NCBI GenBank assembly: GCA_030386875.1
Contig: CM059564.1
Coordinates: 65,081,936-65,145,935 of the forward strand
From: Morinoia aosen
Lineage: Eukaryota > Arthropoda > Malacostraca > Amphipoda > Talitridae
DNA: 64,000 bases
Reading direction: 5' to 3'
Shown here in pieces: positions 49,207 to 62,165 of this stretch. The notes beneath the pieces were generated by a model. It saw only the letters and a list, made by a program, of their open reading frames with translations. It made no database searches and was not told the origin of the DNA. Position 1 is the first letter of the stretch; the number at the start of each line of letters is the position of its first letter. The translations under genes were made by a program, and so were the position numbers.

Positions 49207-50299
49207 AATTTCGTAACGAAGGTATTGAGAAGGCCTATTCCATACAACCCATTTTGCATGCATCATTCTTTGAGTAAAGCGCTTTCGTGCAATTTTCAAT
49301 CACGCATATATATGCTGCTTAGATGAACGTATATATGCTGCTTAGTACAGGTTGCCCGACCACTGGTACGTAAGTGCAACACAAAACTTGGACTACGATG
49401 CCAAAGAGGTTTGTAATCATGGATTTTAGATAAATTTTGAATGCAGTTTAATTCATAGTCTTGTAGGTGTGTAGGTATGTACATCGGATAACATAGTTAT
49501 CAGAATTATATATATTTCTCGTCTTTGAACCCTTCTGAATATTGATGCGATATTAGAAATAAATTATTGAGCCAAAGGGTTGTTTAAGGAAACACCTCAA
49601 TATCAAGTCAATAGTGACACAGTAATTAGCTGATACTGGGTTAAAAATAAATTATTATTGGGACAATATATTCTACCAATATCCACTTGATGTCAGAAAA
49701 TAAGTATTGGGCCTGTAGTACCCTACCTTAGTTACCCCTCAAATTCAGTTCTAGTCCATTTGTGTTCAGGGATATTAATATGCGTAAATGTAAAATTATC
49801 TAAGAAGGCAGTGCTAAAATCTCCAACGAGTATCACCAACACCAACTGTAGGAGAAGTACGAGTAATAAACTAAGGGCGCTGATTCACTCGTCGAAAGCG
49901 GAACTCAATTGCTACAGCAGCAACAACTCCAGGCCTTACAGGCCAACATTTTTCTAAGGAACACCTCAATATCAAGTCCATAGTGACAAAATAATTAGCT
50001 AATACTGGGTTAGTGAAATTATCATTCTCGGGGCCATATGTTTTACAAATATCAACCTATCAGGAATTGAGCATTAAGCCAATGTTATTGAAGGGAACAC
50101 TTCATTTTCAAGTCAATATTGACACAATAATTAGTTGATATTGGGTTGATGATAATATTGTCATTGGGCCAATATATTTTTCTAATATCAACCGAATTTT
50201 CCAAAATAAGGTATTGCCCCAATGTTCATTTTCAATATTCAGTCAATATTGAGACTGAATATTGGCTCAATATTAGGTCAATAAATTTTGCTACCTGGT

Positions 50300-50475
50300 T
50301 AGAAACAGTAAGTTGAGTACGAAGGTTAGGAAATGAGATAAAAGTTGAAAAAGAAAGTCAGCGATGCTAAAAATAAGACAACATTGAACTGATAAAAAGA
50401 CGGTCCATAACAGACACAAAATATTTCAATTCAACAAAAAGAAAGCCTACCTAACTCATAGCTCGGGACCATCCA
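50300..50475 (-). mobile_element. SINE-like element, copy F, right piece
   Basis: Continues from TAGAAACAG, through AGACAACATTGAACTGATAA and AAAGAAAGCCTACCTAACTC, to AGCTCGGGACC, after which the family sequence is lost in a spacer and a TA run. Confidence 0.7.
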
Positions 50476-50500
50476 CAATATGACATTTGAATGGTAAATG

Positions 50501-50528
50501 ACATATATATATATATATATATATATAT
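50501..50528. repeat. (TA)n microsatellite
   Basis: 28-bp AT/TA run just beyond SINE copy F. Confidence 0.95.
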
Positions 50529-51510
50529 CGTTGCTTATATATGGTTTGTCGATTTTTTCTCTTCCCATTTTTCTGGATGGTCTCAAGTAGAAAAACACTT
50601 TTATGTATGTAGTTCGATTGCTGCGCCTTCGTTTGGTTCAAAAGATTAGATTAGCGAATATTAAAGCACGTTCATGGGGTGAAAAAATAACAAAATCGTA
50701 GTAGTCATGACGTCCAGCCTCGCTCGCCTTAGCAGTTTCGTTAAAGTGCGATAAGATCCAGAACGGAAGTAGAACCAATCAGGTTCTGCTTCCGTGCTTT
50801 TATCTCTATTTTCAATTAGCTAAAACTTTCAAAGTTCCATTAGCTTTACTTTCTGCACTCTTTGCTATACCTTAATATCAGATGCTTGATAGGTTTCTTC
50901 CTCTGATTAACAGCACGCGACAATATTGACATTAACGAAACACAGAATAGTGTCAGACAGCAAGAGAGCCCCGGTAGTCTGAGGAGCGTCCTCAAAGTTT
51001 GGCCACGACAAGAGCAAGAGATTTCTCTACAGAAGCTTAGGCCAAATTGGAATTGAAAAAGACAAAAAAGAAGCAAGATAAACCATTAAATGGCCGTATA
51101 AAAAGCAAACACTTTGAAGTTACACCATACAGCCCAACAGCCACCACTGAACAAAAGAAACCACAAAGAATTTAAGTAGATCGACGCCTAATAAAAATTT
51201 TAGTAGATCGACGCTTAATCTCGTGTGTAATAACGGATCAGGTTTATTTAGAATCACATGAAATGCGTTCGTGAATAGTAGCAATCTATTTACAAAAATA
51301 TAAAATATTAGACAGATGTAATACTTCAACCCTAAATGGAAACCTGAACTCAATAACTGTCACGTTTTTAAATATGCACAATTGAAATCCTCCATTCTCT
51401 AATCAGAACAAAGCGATAAAAAATTACTACCCATCTTCAAAGGATGATGGAAGAATTTGAGTTTTAGTGTTTCTCAGTTAGTAAGAAATATCATCGATGA
51501 GTCATTTGAT
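50529..51510. other. AT-rich spacer with one hairpin
   Basis: A 14-bp stem with one wobble (ACGGAAGTAGAACC, loop AATCA, GGTTCTGCTTCCGT) spans 50763-50795. No gene is called. Confidence 0.4.
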
Positions 51511-51693
51511 TCATAGCTCATCACATTCGAGCAGGTTTTTGTGTGCCAAAATAAAGCAGTATACATAGAGATCATTCAATTCTTGGGCAATTATTTCTTT
51601 AGCAATAACTTTCAAAGAATCTGGAGGTGGCCAAAAAACAAGTTTCTCTATTCTTTCTAGTGACAAAAGTTTTTTACACGACAGATATTTATC
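51511..51693 (-). pseudogene. Protein-coding-like fragment, copy 1 of a pair
   Basis: On minus, a frame ending at TGA (51513-51511) includes KKLLSLERIEKLVFW, then PPPDSLKVIAKEIIAQELND and LYVYCFILAHKNLLECDEL. The copy at 57121-57310 aligns without gaps over the centre (both have NLF/KLVF, S(L/F)KVI, EI(I/F)..EL and (L/F)YV). The shared SLKVIxxEIxxxEL core indicates descent from one coding sequence. Family unknown; it has the look of a short helical tail. No start or splice sites are certain, so I list it as a relic. Confidence 0.4.
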
Positions 51694-54600
51694 ACGACTA
51701 CTTTCACAGTAACATTTCCGCTGATAATGACCTTATAATGATAAGGGAGCGCAGAGTTTGACTTTTGCCGCACCTTCGCCAGAGCGCGGGTCCCAGCAGG
51801 GCGCTGCGTCATTGTGTGATGGAATTAGCGCACTTCGACCTCATTGATATACCAAGTACCGCTGTGATGGATGTTCTTCATAGTATTGAATAATTATTGG
51901 CGACTGCAATTATTGGCGACTGATAATTACTGTGGGTGACAGCAGGTGATGCAGAACAATGAGTCTACGCTATGGCAGAGGAAACGTCTACATTTTACTG
52001 TGGTCTACGTTACTATGTCTGTTCGTTACGACGCTCGAAGTGAAACATCGGTAGTGTTCATATCCACCCGACGCTGGTAACTCAAATAGCAGGATATTAA
52101 ATTGGCTCAGCTCCACGAGATATAGCAGGATTAGCACACATATTTTCGAATTATACAACTCGAACAATTCAAACAAATTTTACAAGGCTCGACACTAAGT
52201 ATTCGGAAATGAAGCACTCACACACACTGATGAATTCATTTCGGGTTACTATTCAATATTCCATAGAAGGTGAAAAGATGTCTAAACAGGCGGCTAGCTG
52301 TGCAAGCGTGGACCTATCTCACAGATTATCATTAGCCTCAACAAGTCGTACCACAAAACTGGAGTAGGGACAAAGCTGGAACGCGTATTTCCCTCGTTGT
52401 AAAACATCAGAACTCACATTTGAATTATACGTACACGCATATGTTCGGTTCCCATGAATATAACTAATAAAATAAATGCATAAATGAGTCGAAGTATTTA
52501 CGTAAACAAATATACACTCATCAAATTTATGAGATATTTTGTAAATTATCTCACAAACTAAGGGATGAATTTTCATGAAATTTTCAACAAATGTTGGCAC
52601 TCTCTGAGAAAAATGAATTCAAATGTAAACCTAATAATGAAGAACATAATTCATTCCAAATACTTTGGGATCAAACAGTGTCAAATTATCAGCAAAGGTT
52701 ATTAAAACTTAGTGAATCCGAAAAATAATTACTCTCATCGTTGTTCCTCACACCGAACAACGGACAGCGTCAAATGAAATAGAAAATTCAATAAATGTGC
52801 AACAATTGTTATTCATTTGAACATGAAGTAACGAATATACATTCATATGAGTTCATTTTTTTCAAAATTACTTGAAGAAAATTCTTTATCCATGGAATTT
52901 GATCACATCCCGGTCTCATGTGCAGTAATTCCCCGGGATATGTGAAGAAGGTCTTCCCGCAGCTCATCCTTGTTCTTCAATTGACGTCCTTTTGCGTAAA
53001 CTCACTTCAGAATGCTCCATTGGCTACCTAGGGAGTTCAAATCTCGAGAATTGCAGCCCACTTCCTATTTTTCAGCCCTCAGACGTACAAATTCGGAAGC
53101 TCACTGGTAAAGTTCTCTTCAGTTTAGTATTATCTACCCATTAATTTTCATTCCCAGAGGAGTTTTACCTAATGCCATTCAGAATTAATCGAAATATTTT
53201 CAGAATCAGTGAAGCTACATTTCCGCACATATCAAACAGAAATCAGAGCATCTCGGCGTTAATTTGGCATCCGTGCAACACCGTGATTTGAGCAAATGCG
53301 GCTGCAGTTTGCTTACATTGCGTGTATCTGTTCGTTTTTTCCCAGCATGCACATGTCATTCATTGCTTGCAAATTTCACGTGAATTCATCTCTTAGTGTT
53401 TGTCATAATTGATCAAATGTTGTCTCGATAAAAATTTTACACTAAGAATAAAAAAATAACTATGAATATATTCGAAACGACTTTGAGTGTTCACGCATAT
53501 GTCGATATATGTAGGTGTTAATACACATAAACGCATGTATAAATTGTCAATCTCAGCTTGCACAACAATCAGAGCATAAATATGGCAGAGGTTGAGTTTA
53601 AATTGAGAGGAGGCTGGTCGAGCCAGCCTTAACATTAGGAATTATTGAAGAGAAATATCGCGTACCCCCAGAACCCACTCAAAATATGCGAGCTACAGGC
53701 TATAATGGACAGACTAAACACACATTACTCGCAGGAGAGCAACACAGCCGAGTCGCAGTACAAGAGTGACACCTGAGAGCCTTCAAATTAACATAAGGAC
53801 GGACCCAACCAGGATGCGAGCACGCCAACAGCGCTATTTTCAACGCGCAAAATTCAACAATCACCACAACGGTCCACTGATTTCATTTGGACTCATTTTT
53901 TGAACATCAGTCGTCGCGCGAATACATTCTAGAGAGGAAAGGTTATCTTAGCGAATACTCTGTGGAAAATCCAATAGAATATTCCCTTCATTAGGTAACA
54001 TACCAGAATATGTAATCAAAATAAATAATTAGAGTAAAGAAGAAGATGAAAGACCAGAAAAGATGGTTAAAAATAGCTTCCGATATTTTGTTATTGAACT
54101 CAATGAATTTTTCCACGGTATCTGTCGCGAGGATCTCCTGGTCTCTCGGCACGCATGACTGCTCTCATTTCGAACCAATATTTGAAGGTCGCATCGAACT
54201 TGACAAAATAAGAGCAGATAACAGAGAAATAAACTTGGGGCATCCTGGACGTTCGGACCCAGCCTCAAATACTTCTTCAATTTACTATATTGAAGCGATT
54301 GGCACGAATCCTTCTTATCTATTACGTTAAACTTGCTTATCGAATCCTCAGATTTAAGGAGTGCACTAAGGTGCCAACCCGGAGTGCAAGTTAGGGGGGC
54401 ATCTAGAAGAGCACTCGCGTACCACCTACTCAACTCATTCAAACTCTGGACACCAAAATTTTGGAACGTCATCCGGAGGAAAACGTGAGGAACGCTAAAT
54501 GATTACAAACCGTGAGGGTTGTGTTATGGGAAGAAGAGCTCCAAAATATGTAATTCTAGAATAATTTATTATCCAAATCATCCAGTTCTTGTCACTAGTG

Positions 54601-57120
54601 ACATCATGAAGATATTGTTATGCACATTTAAGAATTATTTTTCCAAGATACCTTCCTCCTCCTCATTCATGGACTACGAAGCATTGCGAAACCAGTCTTA
54701 CTCATTCACTGTTCATGCAGTTAATCGGGTGAATTTTTGCGTCACATATATTTTACCCACAACACAAACCCTTAAATCGCACCACAAGTCGTAATTAGTT
54801 TGAGTCAGCGCCCTTACAATGACGATAATTCATCCATTGCCCAAACGACGCGAAGTAAGAATAAAAAATGCGGAAGAGAATGCGTTCGATCGAAATGCAG
54901 GTCGAGTTTGAGCACAACTAGTGGACCGCTAAGAGATGATTCATTTAATTTCTTGGACCCTGCTCTAAAAAAGGTGAGCCTCGTAGGAATAATTGTGTCA
55001 TACGAGGCATACACATGCAGCGCGGTCGCCCACTTTACTTTTAAAGCAAGTTCGTTTCATCTTGAAGCAGGTCGTCGTCGACACAATACACATCTCAAAG
55101 AATAATTTAACACTGCTCCTTACTCAGTGCTTTTCGAAGGCCGAGCATCGTCAGCTGAACTTGTTTTGGTTTGCTTAGAATTGCGCTTAGACTCAGCTTT
55201 GATGGACATAGACATATTTAAATCGCGTTTTTTATCAGCACGCATGCACAGAGCTGCGCGACCAAACACTGCACCTATTTGCTTCAGTTTGCATGAGCCA
55301 GGTGACAGGTAGGTGGCACAGACTCGGGCAAGTCTGTCTCGCAAGTGTACTTGAGTACATTCCAGTCCAGCCCAGAATGTTCGTGGTGCGCAATTATATA
55401 TTCTAAATTTACCAAAAATAAGTTTCTTGAATAATATATAGAGATTTAATCCCGCCCTGTCTATCATGGAAGCCGCATAAGTAAAAACGTCTTAACAAAA
55501 CCTCTCAATGGCCAGTTCAACATCCGGCAAATAAATCAGTTATCTCTGTACTTGACACTCCGCTGTTATATCATAGCATCTCGACTGCGCACGTGTTGTC
55601 CATGGTTCACCGAGAGACCATGCTTCAGATTAAAGTTCTTTAATTTGTCCCCATTTTATCTAGAAAAAGTCATACACAAGAATTTAGCTAAGGACCCAAA
55701 TGTTCCCTGCAATCCCGGAGTACTGCACTCACCGAAGATGAGCTCTTAAACGTAGCGCACCTCCCGCCCCCCGTTGGGTGAGAGATAGCTGGGCGCCTCA
55801 GCCCCTCGTTAAAGGGGCTGTGGACGGGCTAAAAGATTTGATTCTTCGATAATACGACTGGCTCTTTTCTGGCAGTTCATCTTTTTCATTGCAGAATTCA
55901 CTCAGGATGATGATAAATGGATCTGCAATGAATATATGTTGTCTGGAATGGCTTCTTCATAACCCTTCTCAGTTGGAATGTGATACATTTGACACAAAAG
56001 TTTATTAGTCATAATAGCTCCAGCTCATGGACATTTTTAAATTTACGAAAAGTCTAGAGAGAATAAAAAGAATAGTCTACCATCGTCTGCTACAGAAAGA
56101 ATTAAAACCGACATTTAGTAATCAAGAAATGCAGCTTACAACCCATCCCTACAACTCATCTTACTGACAACACTCGCTGCAATCTGATACGGTGAGATTT
56201 ATAAGGTAAAGAGCAATTGCTCTGTCCATTCATTTGATGAAGTGACCATCCAATAAAAACGAAGGCAGTATAATATGGAGGGAAGCGTTTTCCTAATCGA
56301 GTTCAAGGTCACAGGGCGTGTCTTGTGCGTTGCCTGCTCTGCGTCACCAGAGACACACATGCATGATACGTGTAAGGGAGAGATGAACTACAAAACTCTC
56401 CCGCAAAAGGTTGTGAAGAAACAACACACCATTTTTCAATCGTGCTTCGATGAAAAATGAACGATTGTAACTAAGATATTTTTATTACGTGAAGAATTCT
56501 AGCGGCTCCCAATTCTTCTAGAAATATGTCGGCCGCTCCGGCAACATCTCGAAGACTCCAGTTTTTCTTTTGTTCAAGTTCATTCCACGGAATGCAGGCC
56601 ACTATCACAAGTGCATTCTTCGGTTTGCGGAGCTTTTGTTTAATCAACCATGAGGATATTGATTAATGCGACAGTTATACGCTGCGATCATTTTAAGCTT
56701 TTTTTTTATCAACGCCATGATAAAATACGAGCAAGCCATTCAGTTGTGAGGTAAGGGACCAGTGTGATTTTTCAGTTTTCAGTAGTTAAAAACTCACTTA
56801 TCAATAACTCTTGGAAGATACAATTTGACGGTACCACTCGAAAACAACATGTATCTACTGTCCAAACCAACGATGATGATGAGCCTTAGAAGCATAATTT
56901 TATGCCTACAAATGTTCGTCTCGTCACAACCAAGTACGCTCACTATTCAGGCGGTGTTATAGCTGAAAAGAATCTCAACAGCTTCATTTCAACGAAGCAA
57001 CAGTGTTGCGATCTCCTGCGCAGGCGAAGGCACATTAATTGCACACAAAGAATAATTTCAAATAAACTAAGGTAACAACACAGGTTGTTGAAGTGGATCT
57101 TGAAATGTGCCAAAATTGCT
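51694..57120. other. Intergenic sequence
   Basis: Minus frame 54029-54472 (147 codons) and a 94-codon plus frame overlap it; neither has a recognised domain. A 45-bp GC-rich patch near 51770-51815 stands out. No gene is called. Confidence 0.4.
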
Positions 57121-57310
57121 TATGAATGCTCATTGATGCAGGGGTGAGTGCCCATGATTTCAAAATAAATATAACGTAGAACTTAGCTAATTCTTTGATA
57201 AATATTTCTGTAAGGATAACTTTAAAAGAGTTTGGGAATGAATAGCCAGAAAATAAGTTTCTCTTTTCTTTCCACGAACGAAAATTTTCCGCACGACAGA
57301 TGCCTCTTTT
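57121..57310 (-). pseudogene. Protein-coding-like fragment, copy 2 of a pair
   Basis: Lies within a 114-codon minus frame (57035-57379). The segment RGICRAENFRSWKEKRNLFS, then SFPNSFKVILTEIFIKELAK and FYVIF, aligns with copy 1 at 51511-51693; nucleotide identity over the central 90 bp is roughly 70 percent by eye. Function unknown. Confidence 0.4.
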
Positions 57311-58189
57311 TAAAGATAAACGAGCCTTCAGAAAATAATCACTGGAAATTTCTTCACTCAATTGACACAGTACGGACAAGACAAGAGCATAACTCTGCCT
57401 CCAACAACTGGATCACCACATCGGCGACACTCTCCGTCACGGGTAACATAACAACACATACCCACACAACTGCTGTTGTAGCGCGCATTCATTTCGAACC
57501 ATATGAACTACCAAGCACGGCTTGTGTCTTTAGTTGCGCCCAGTGTAATTGCAATATGGCCCATTGAAAAATGTCATAATCAAGCCAAGCTTACTAACAC
57601 ATGACCTAGGATGCCTTAACGCGACTGCAAGCCCTCAAACAGGTCTAAGGGAACGATAGTTGTCGGTCTAAGCAAAGCGTTCTGAAGCAAAAAAGGATTC
57701 TATTGAACTCTTGCAGTCATTGGCTTCCGGGTCAGCATATGAGCTAGTTGAACAGTCAAAAGACATGCACACCAAGTGCGCGTACAAAATTCTATTTAAC
57801 ATGCACGCAACAAAATGCTGAGCTCGACTTGAGTGCAAGCCTGCGCATAAATAACCATTGAAAAAACTGTTCTGTATATGCAAGAAAACAACCCTCGCGC
57901 CCTCCAGTGCAGCACCACGTTTACAGTAAAGAAATGCGAGCTACAGGAGCGTATTTGTGCGTTTGGTGGCAGCAAATGCTCTCACAGACGCTAGAGGCTT
58001 GCAAGAAGCAATTGCTACAGCAGCAAGCGTCGTAAACTATCAGGCATTGCTCGTGAAATCAATGAACTTCTTATTTTCTAAAGGTTTTAAAAATAAAATG
58101 AAAGCAGAATTGAAATTAGATATAATATTTGGATACTGATGGATAAACTGACGATTCCGATCTTTTAAGTGACGAGAAAATTCGAATGT
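57311..58189. other. Intergenic sequence
   Basis: Nothing recognised. Confidence 0.4.
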
Positions 58190-58445
58190 TCGTTCGTTGT
58201 TCAAGTACATCGACACACACGTTAATTTAAATTCACAAAAACACTAAAACAAGACACCAACTTTTACTCTGAACTCACAGCGGCTGAGATGATCCCACAG
58301 CCCCCTGTACATATGTAGAACATTAACGCAGATATGTGAAGAGAATCGCTAAGAGAAAAGACATGCGTCTGGCCCACATATCTATTACGCCTTGAAAGGA
58401 TCCGTTAACTCGTAAGAGATATGCTCTCGTCAAACACCAAAGCAC
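58190..58445. repeat. Local direct duplication, copy 1
   Basis: Shares GCCTTGAAAGGATCCGTTAA, AAGAGATATG and CTCGTCAA...CACCAAAGC with 59455-59670 in the same orientation, and a weaker upstream match (GTTC.AGTACATC, TTTACTC.GAACT). Confidence 0.7.
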
Positions 58446-59454
58446 CAGTACAATTTGTTCCACAAATCTTCCGGAACTTCTCCATAACTCAAATGTTCAC
58501 GCTTCGAAAGCGCCAACTTTCCGGATTTGTAACGAACGCGTTAATAGCGGGTGCCAGCGGCGCTCCTAGTCTCTATTCTCTACGCACGCCCTCAACAGGG
58601 ACGCGTTTGCTACGAGGATAGACCACGTCATAGGGATACAACGATTTCTGTGAATATATTTTACAGTCTTTAAACGTTTGATCATTTAAAATTGAGCTTA
58701 ATTCATAGAGATTAGGCGTAGAACTCATCCTCTAAAGGGACCAATCACGATTATAGGCATTTTTATCAGCACACTTTCACTCGGTTCATCCTTGCTGAAC
58801 GTCCCAACATGGTGGCTCTCAACCGCAGGAGCGAGATGACTGGGACACTTACCCTCAGATGAGGCGCGGCCACCATGGCGTGACGACTTTGACGTCTACG
58901 CGGGATATCTCATCGCTTGGTTATACCTCAAATTTTTGCGTGATCACTCTACAAGAACACGTAGGTTAGAATGTTAATTCCAACAAATTTTCTATTCATT
59001 CGCTCCGGAATTCTATCTGAGGACGGGAAAACCTCCTTTCTTCCGATTAATTCATATTGAAATCTATCACAATAACTAGTCCGTCTTCGCATTCATATCC
59101 CCGACGCCATTTTGAATTGCGTAAGACAAGTAAATTTTTTACATTTGTTTACGATTATGCTTTCTCTCAGCAGCCTCGTTATTAGTAACATCGGTCCTCG
59201 CTTTCAATGGTGAAATGAGTTCGCTTTTGTGTCTTTAGTTTCCTCCGTAAATTAGGAAGAGATTAAGAAATCAAGGTGGAATAGGAAAAGGACGACGCTG
59301 ATATTGAAATATTTATCGACAAAACTGAACAAGCAGGAATGAATCGTTACCGTGAAAATATGACTATATCGATGTGCACGTATACCGAATGAATAATTCG
59401 ATTAAATCTTGCATCAAATCAACCATTATATTATCACGTTTGTAAATCCTACTA
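58446..59454. other. Spacer between duplicated segments
   Basis: GC-richer at 58780-58910, with no recognised content. Confidence 0.4.
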
Positions 59455-59670
59455 TACCGTTCGAGTACATCAATATATCCCTTCATTTCAAAACGTAATA
59501 GCAGTAGAATGAAACACAACTATTACTCCGAACTTACATTTGTAATGGTTATCCATCAACGCTACGAGAAGAAACAAGCGCCTAGCCCACACATCTCTCC
59601 ATAATGCCTCGAAAGGATCCGTTAATCATGCATAAGAGATATGTCCTCGTCAATCATCAAAGCTAACTTA
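59455..59670. repeat. Local direct duplication, copy 2
   Basis: Partner of 58190-58445, offset about 1.2 kb: GCCTCGAAAGGATCCGTTAA then CATAAGAGATATGTCCTCGT and CATCAAAGC. Confidence 0.7.
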
Positions 59671-61811
59671 GAAATTCCCCGTAGAAGCAACCTCCAAATT
59701 TCTATTTTGAAGCCAGAACTGATGGCAGTTAATACGTTATATCTTTGAAATTAAGCATTAGAAGAACGTAATTCGAGTCATATAAAAAGAGAATTTAAGA
59801 TAGACAGAAAAAAGGAAGGGAAAAGACCGCGTCTGCAACTTTCGATACTTGTATAATAAAAGAAGCAAGTTAGGGTACCATCAAGTGATGTAATAGCGGT
59901 AGTATTATAAGAACATAAGAGTCTGGACACACGACACACCTGTTCAGTCCAAGCTGCATGTAAATGGTTTTGAAAAACGCAAGGCCGGCATAATCTTCAA
60001 AATCCCGCTACGATCACTACCTGTATATCTCACGCCACTATGAAGTGAGATACAGTTCCTCAACTTAAAATATAGAAATTAAATAATACTGAAACTCTGT
60101 CATTCGTAGAAGTACCGTTGATCATAAAATGGCTATCAGTCGTTTCTTTCTTTGCGGTGATGGAAGATATTTCACTAGAATTTGGATGTAATTGCAATAC
60201 AGGATTCTTGCATTTTTCGTGATGCCTTTCTGAGAGCATAAAAAAACGGCCATAAGATGCTAGGCTGTGTCTAAATTTGCATAGAAGCGTTGGACTAAAT
60301 CATATATTTCGTTTTTGAATTGAACTTTTATTTCGGGAGCGATTTTTTAGCCTCATTTTATCAGATTAAAGGAAAACGAAGAATTGATTTTACCCTAAAA
60401 AATGAAGATTTATCCTTTTAAAGTATACTGTTTTTTAGCTCGGGCAGATGAGCACAAACATTCGAAATGCAATTCCTTCCGAGCGAAAAAACATAGTTAA
60501 AAAAAGGGCTTGGTAGTCACTTCTATTCTCGGAAAGAAATCGCTGAGCATCAAAAACGTTTAACCCCGCTCTGATACGTAAATTGACAAATGCGTCACCT
60601 GTCACCGTTGAAAATAACGCTATATGTAATAAAATATTCTCAGGTAACATCTTCGTATAAATTGTCATACCTTTGAATATCTGAATGTTCCAAAAGAAAG
60701 TACGAAAAACATCTTTCCTACCACATGAGGTTTGTTACATGAAGTCACTAGTCTCTAACGAGCAGAACCGGTGTTTGAGTTGCATGCAAGTGTCAATGCT
60801 GCGATGCACAGTTTGTTGTTACGGCAGAGCTCAGCTCGTCAGCGTCTGATGCATGGAAATATAATTGCACCAGGACGCTCGATGAGGCCTGGTCACGTGC
60901 GCCAGTCTTATTCAGGGCTCACAGACCGCTTTGTTTCTGATTGCCAATTAAATGAATGAAAATTCTTGATGGTATCGTCAAGGAGACCAGTATGGGACGT
61001 GTTGGCTTTGTGCGCACAGGCCGTGAATCTTGCAGGTTATCGGTCGTCATTCGAAGTTGAATAGCTCCAAAATTCCAATTTGAAGTAAATGAATTACATT
61101 TTCGAAGTTATTACAAAGTAATAGATCAGGTGTTACGAGTTGAGATTCATTTAGTTTTAGCTATAAAATAACAAATGCCAAAAATTTTCATAGCTATCAA
61201 ACTCAAGGCCCTATTCCATCGTTACTAGGAAAATAGTATATCCTACCTCCAGGATTATGAGATACACCTGTTCTATTTCAGATGATCTGAACCTAATTAT
61301 AAACATAGGATGGACTGAATTTGAGCTCAAGGTCGAAGAAAAGCGTAACTTGTCAGCGTAAAGTAGGGCCACATATAAATAGCAACAGGCCTGTGCCTTA
61401 TTTTGCGCAACAGCTTGGAAACTATCACTGCGAACTTCTGTGGTAGACATTCAAACAACAACCGGAAGGAGGCTTCGATGCAGGAAGGAAATCAACTTAA
61501 GTAATGTGTAATGGCAGAGAATTATTGTTTTCCTCGTCTATTGCTCATCAGAGTCGAAGAACTAGGAATACACGTGTAGAGGACAAAACTCCACGGAAGA
61601 TAAATCAGAGTTTTGGCCAAACTTCACCAAAAGGACGAATATCTATTGAAATGAGGAAAACAAAACTCAATGCGAAAACTGTCGTCATAATCAATTAAGG
61701 TAACTGAATGAACAAATAAACAAACACCACATACGCAGGTCAAACACTGATGAAGGAGAAAAATTAAACTCCATGTTGAAAATAAATAATAACCATAGTG
61801 GTGTTGTTGCT
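59671..61811. other. AT-rich intergenic sequence
   Basis: Nothing recognised. Confidence 0.45.
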
Positions 61812-62165
61812 GTTAACTTAGTTTAACCTTCCCTGCCCACTACGAATATGTTCTCAAGAGAGGAAGGAGGAAGGCTACATTCGGTATGGAATATGCGAAC
61901 AGAGAATTTATGCACGAGGTGTCCCCTACACATGACGCATAAGAACAGAAAAACTGTAAGAAGTTTACGAACAAGATAAAAATTGAAGAAAACATTAATA
62001 GATGCTGAACAAAAGACAGCAGTGAACCGAAAAATGGTTAGTAACAAAAAATTAATTTATCTTAATAAAAGAAAGACCTACCTAAACCTTCAGCTCGAGA
62101 CCTCGCATCTTCCCTCTGAGATCACTAAATGCCCTATATTCTGTAGTTGTATCCCCCTAATGGGT
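61812..62165 (-). mobile_element. SINE-like element, copy G
   Basis: AACTTAGTTTAACCTTCCCT, GAGAGGAAGGAGGAAGGC, GACAGCAGTGAACCGAAAAA, CTACCTAAACCTTCAGCTCG and GTAGTTGTATCCCCCTAATG mark a full-length diverged copy in the common orientation. Confidence 0.7.

Larger units (their letters stand above)
48550..50299. mobile_element. 1750-bp TIR element inserted at TA inside SINE copy F
   Basis: The left end CCCAGGTAGCAAGAAGTTAT and the reverse complement of the right end ACCAGGTAGCAAAATTTATT form imperfect terminal inverted repeats. TA at 48548-48549 and 50300-50301 is the duplication. Other SINE copies read GCATAGAAACAG without interruption, giving the empty site. Inside, ATTGGGCCAATATTGG-like palindromic motifs recur at both ends and about three diverged internal repeats (49565-49710, 49950-50080, 50081-50215) carry TCAAGTCAATA.TGACA and AATTAGCTGATACTGGGTT. 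A TA microsatellite and a 13-bp hairpin lie inside. No transposase frame is seen, so it is non-autonomous. TA targeting is compatible with the Tc1/mariner group, but the superfamily is unproven. Confidence 0.82.

Noticed and set aside
54029..54472. 147-codon minus frame
   Set aside because: Ser/Leu-rich with no domain, and the opposite strand is open over most of it.
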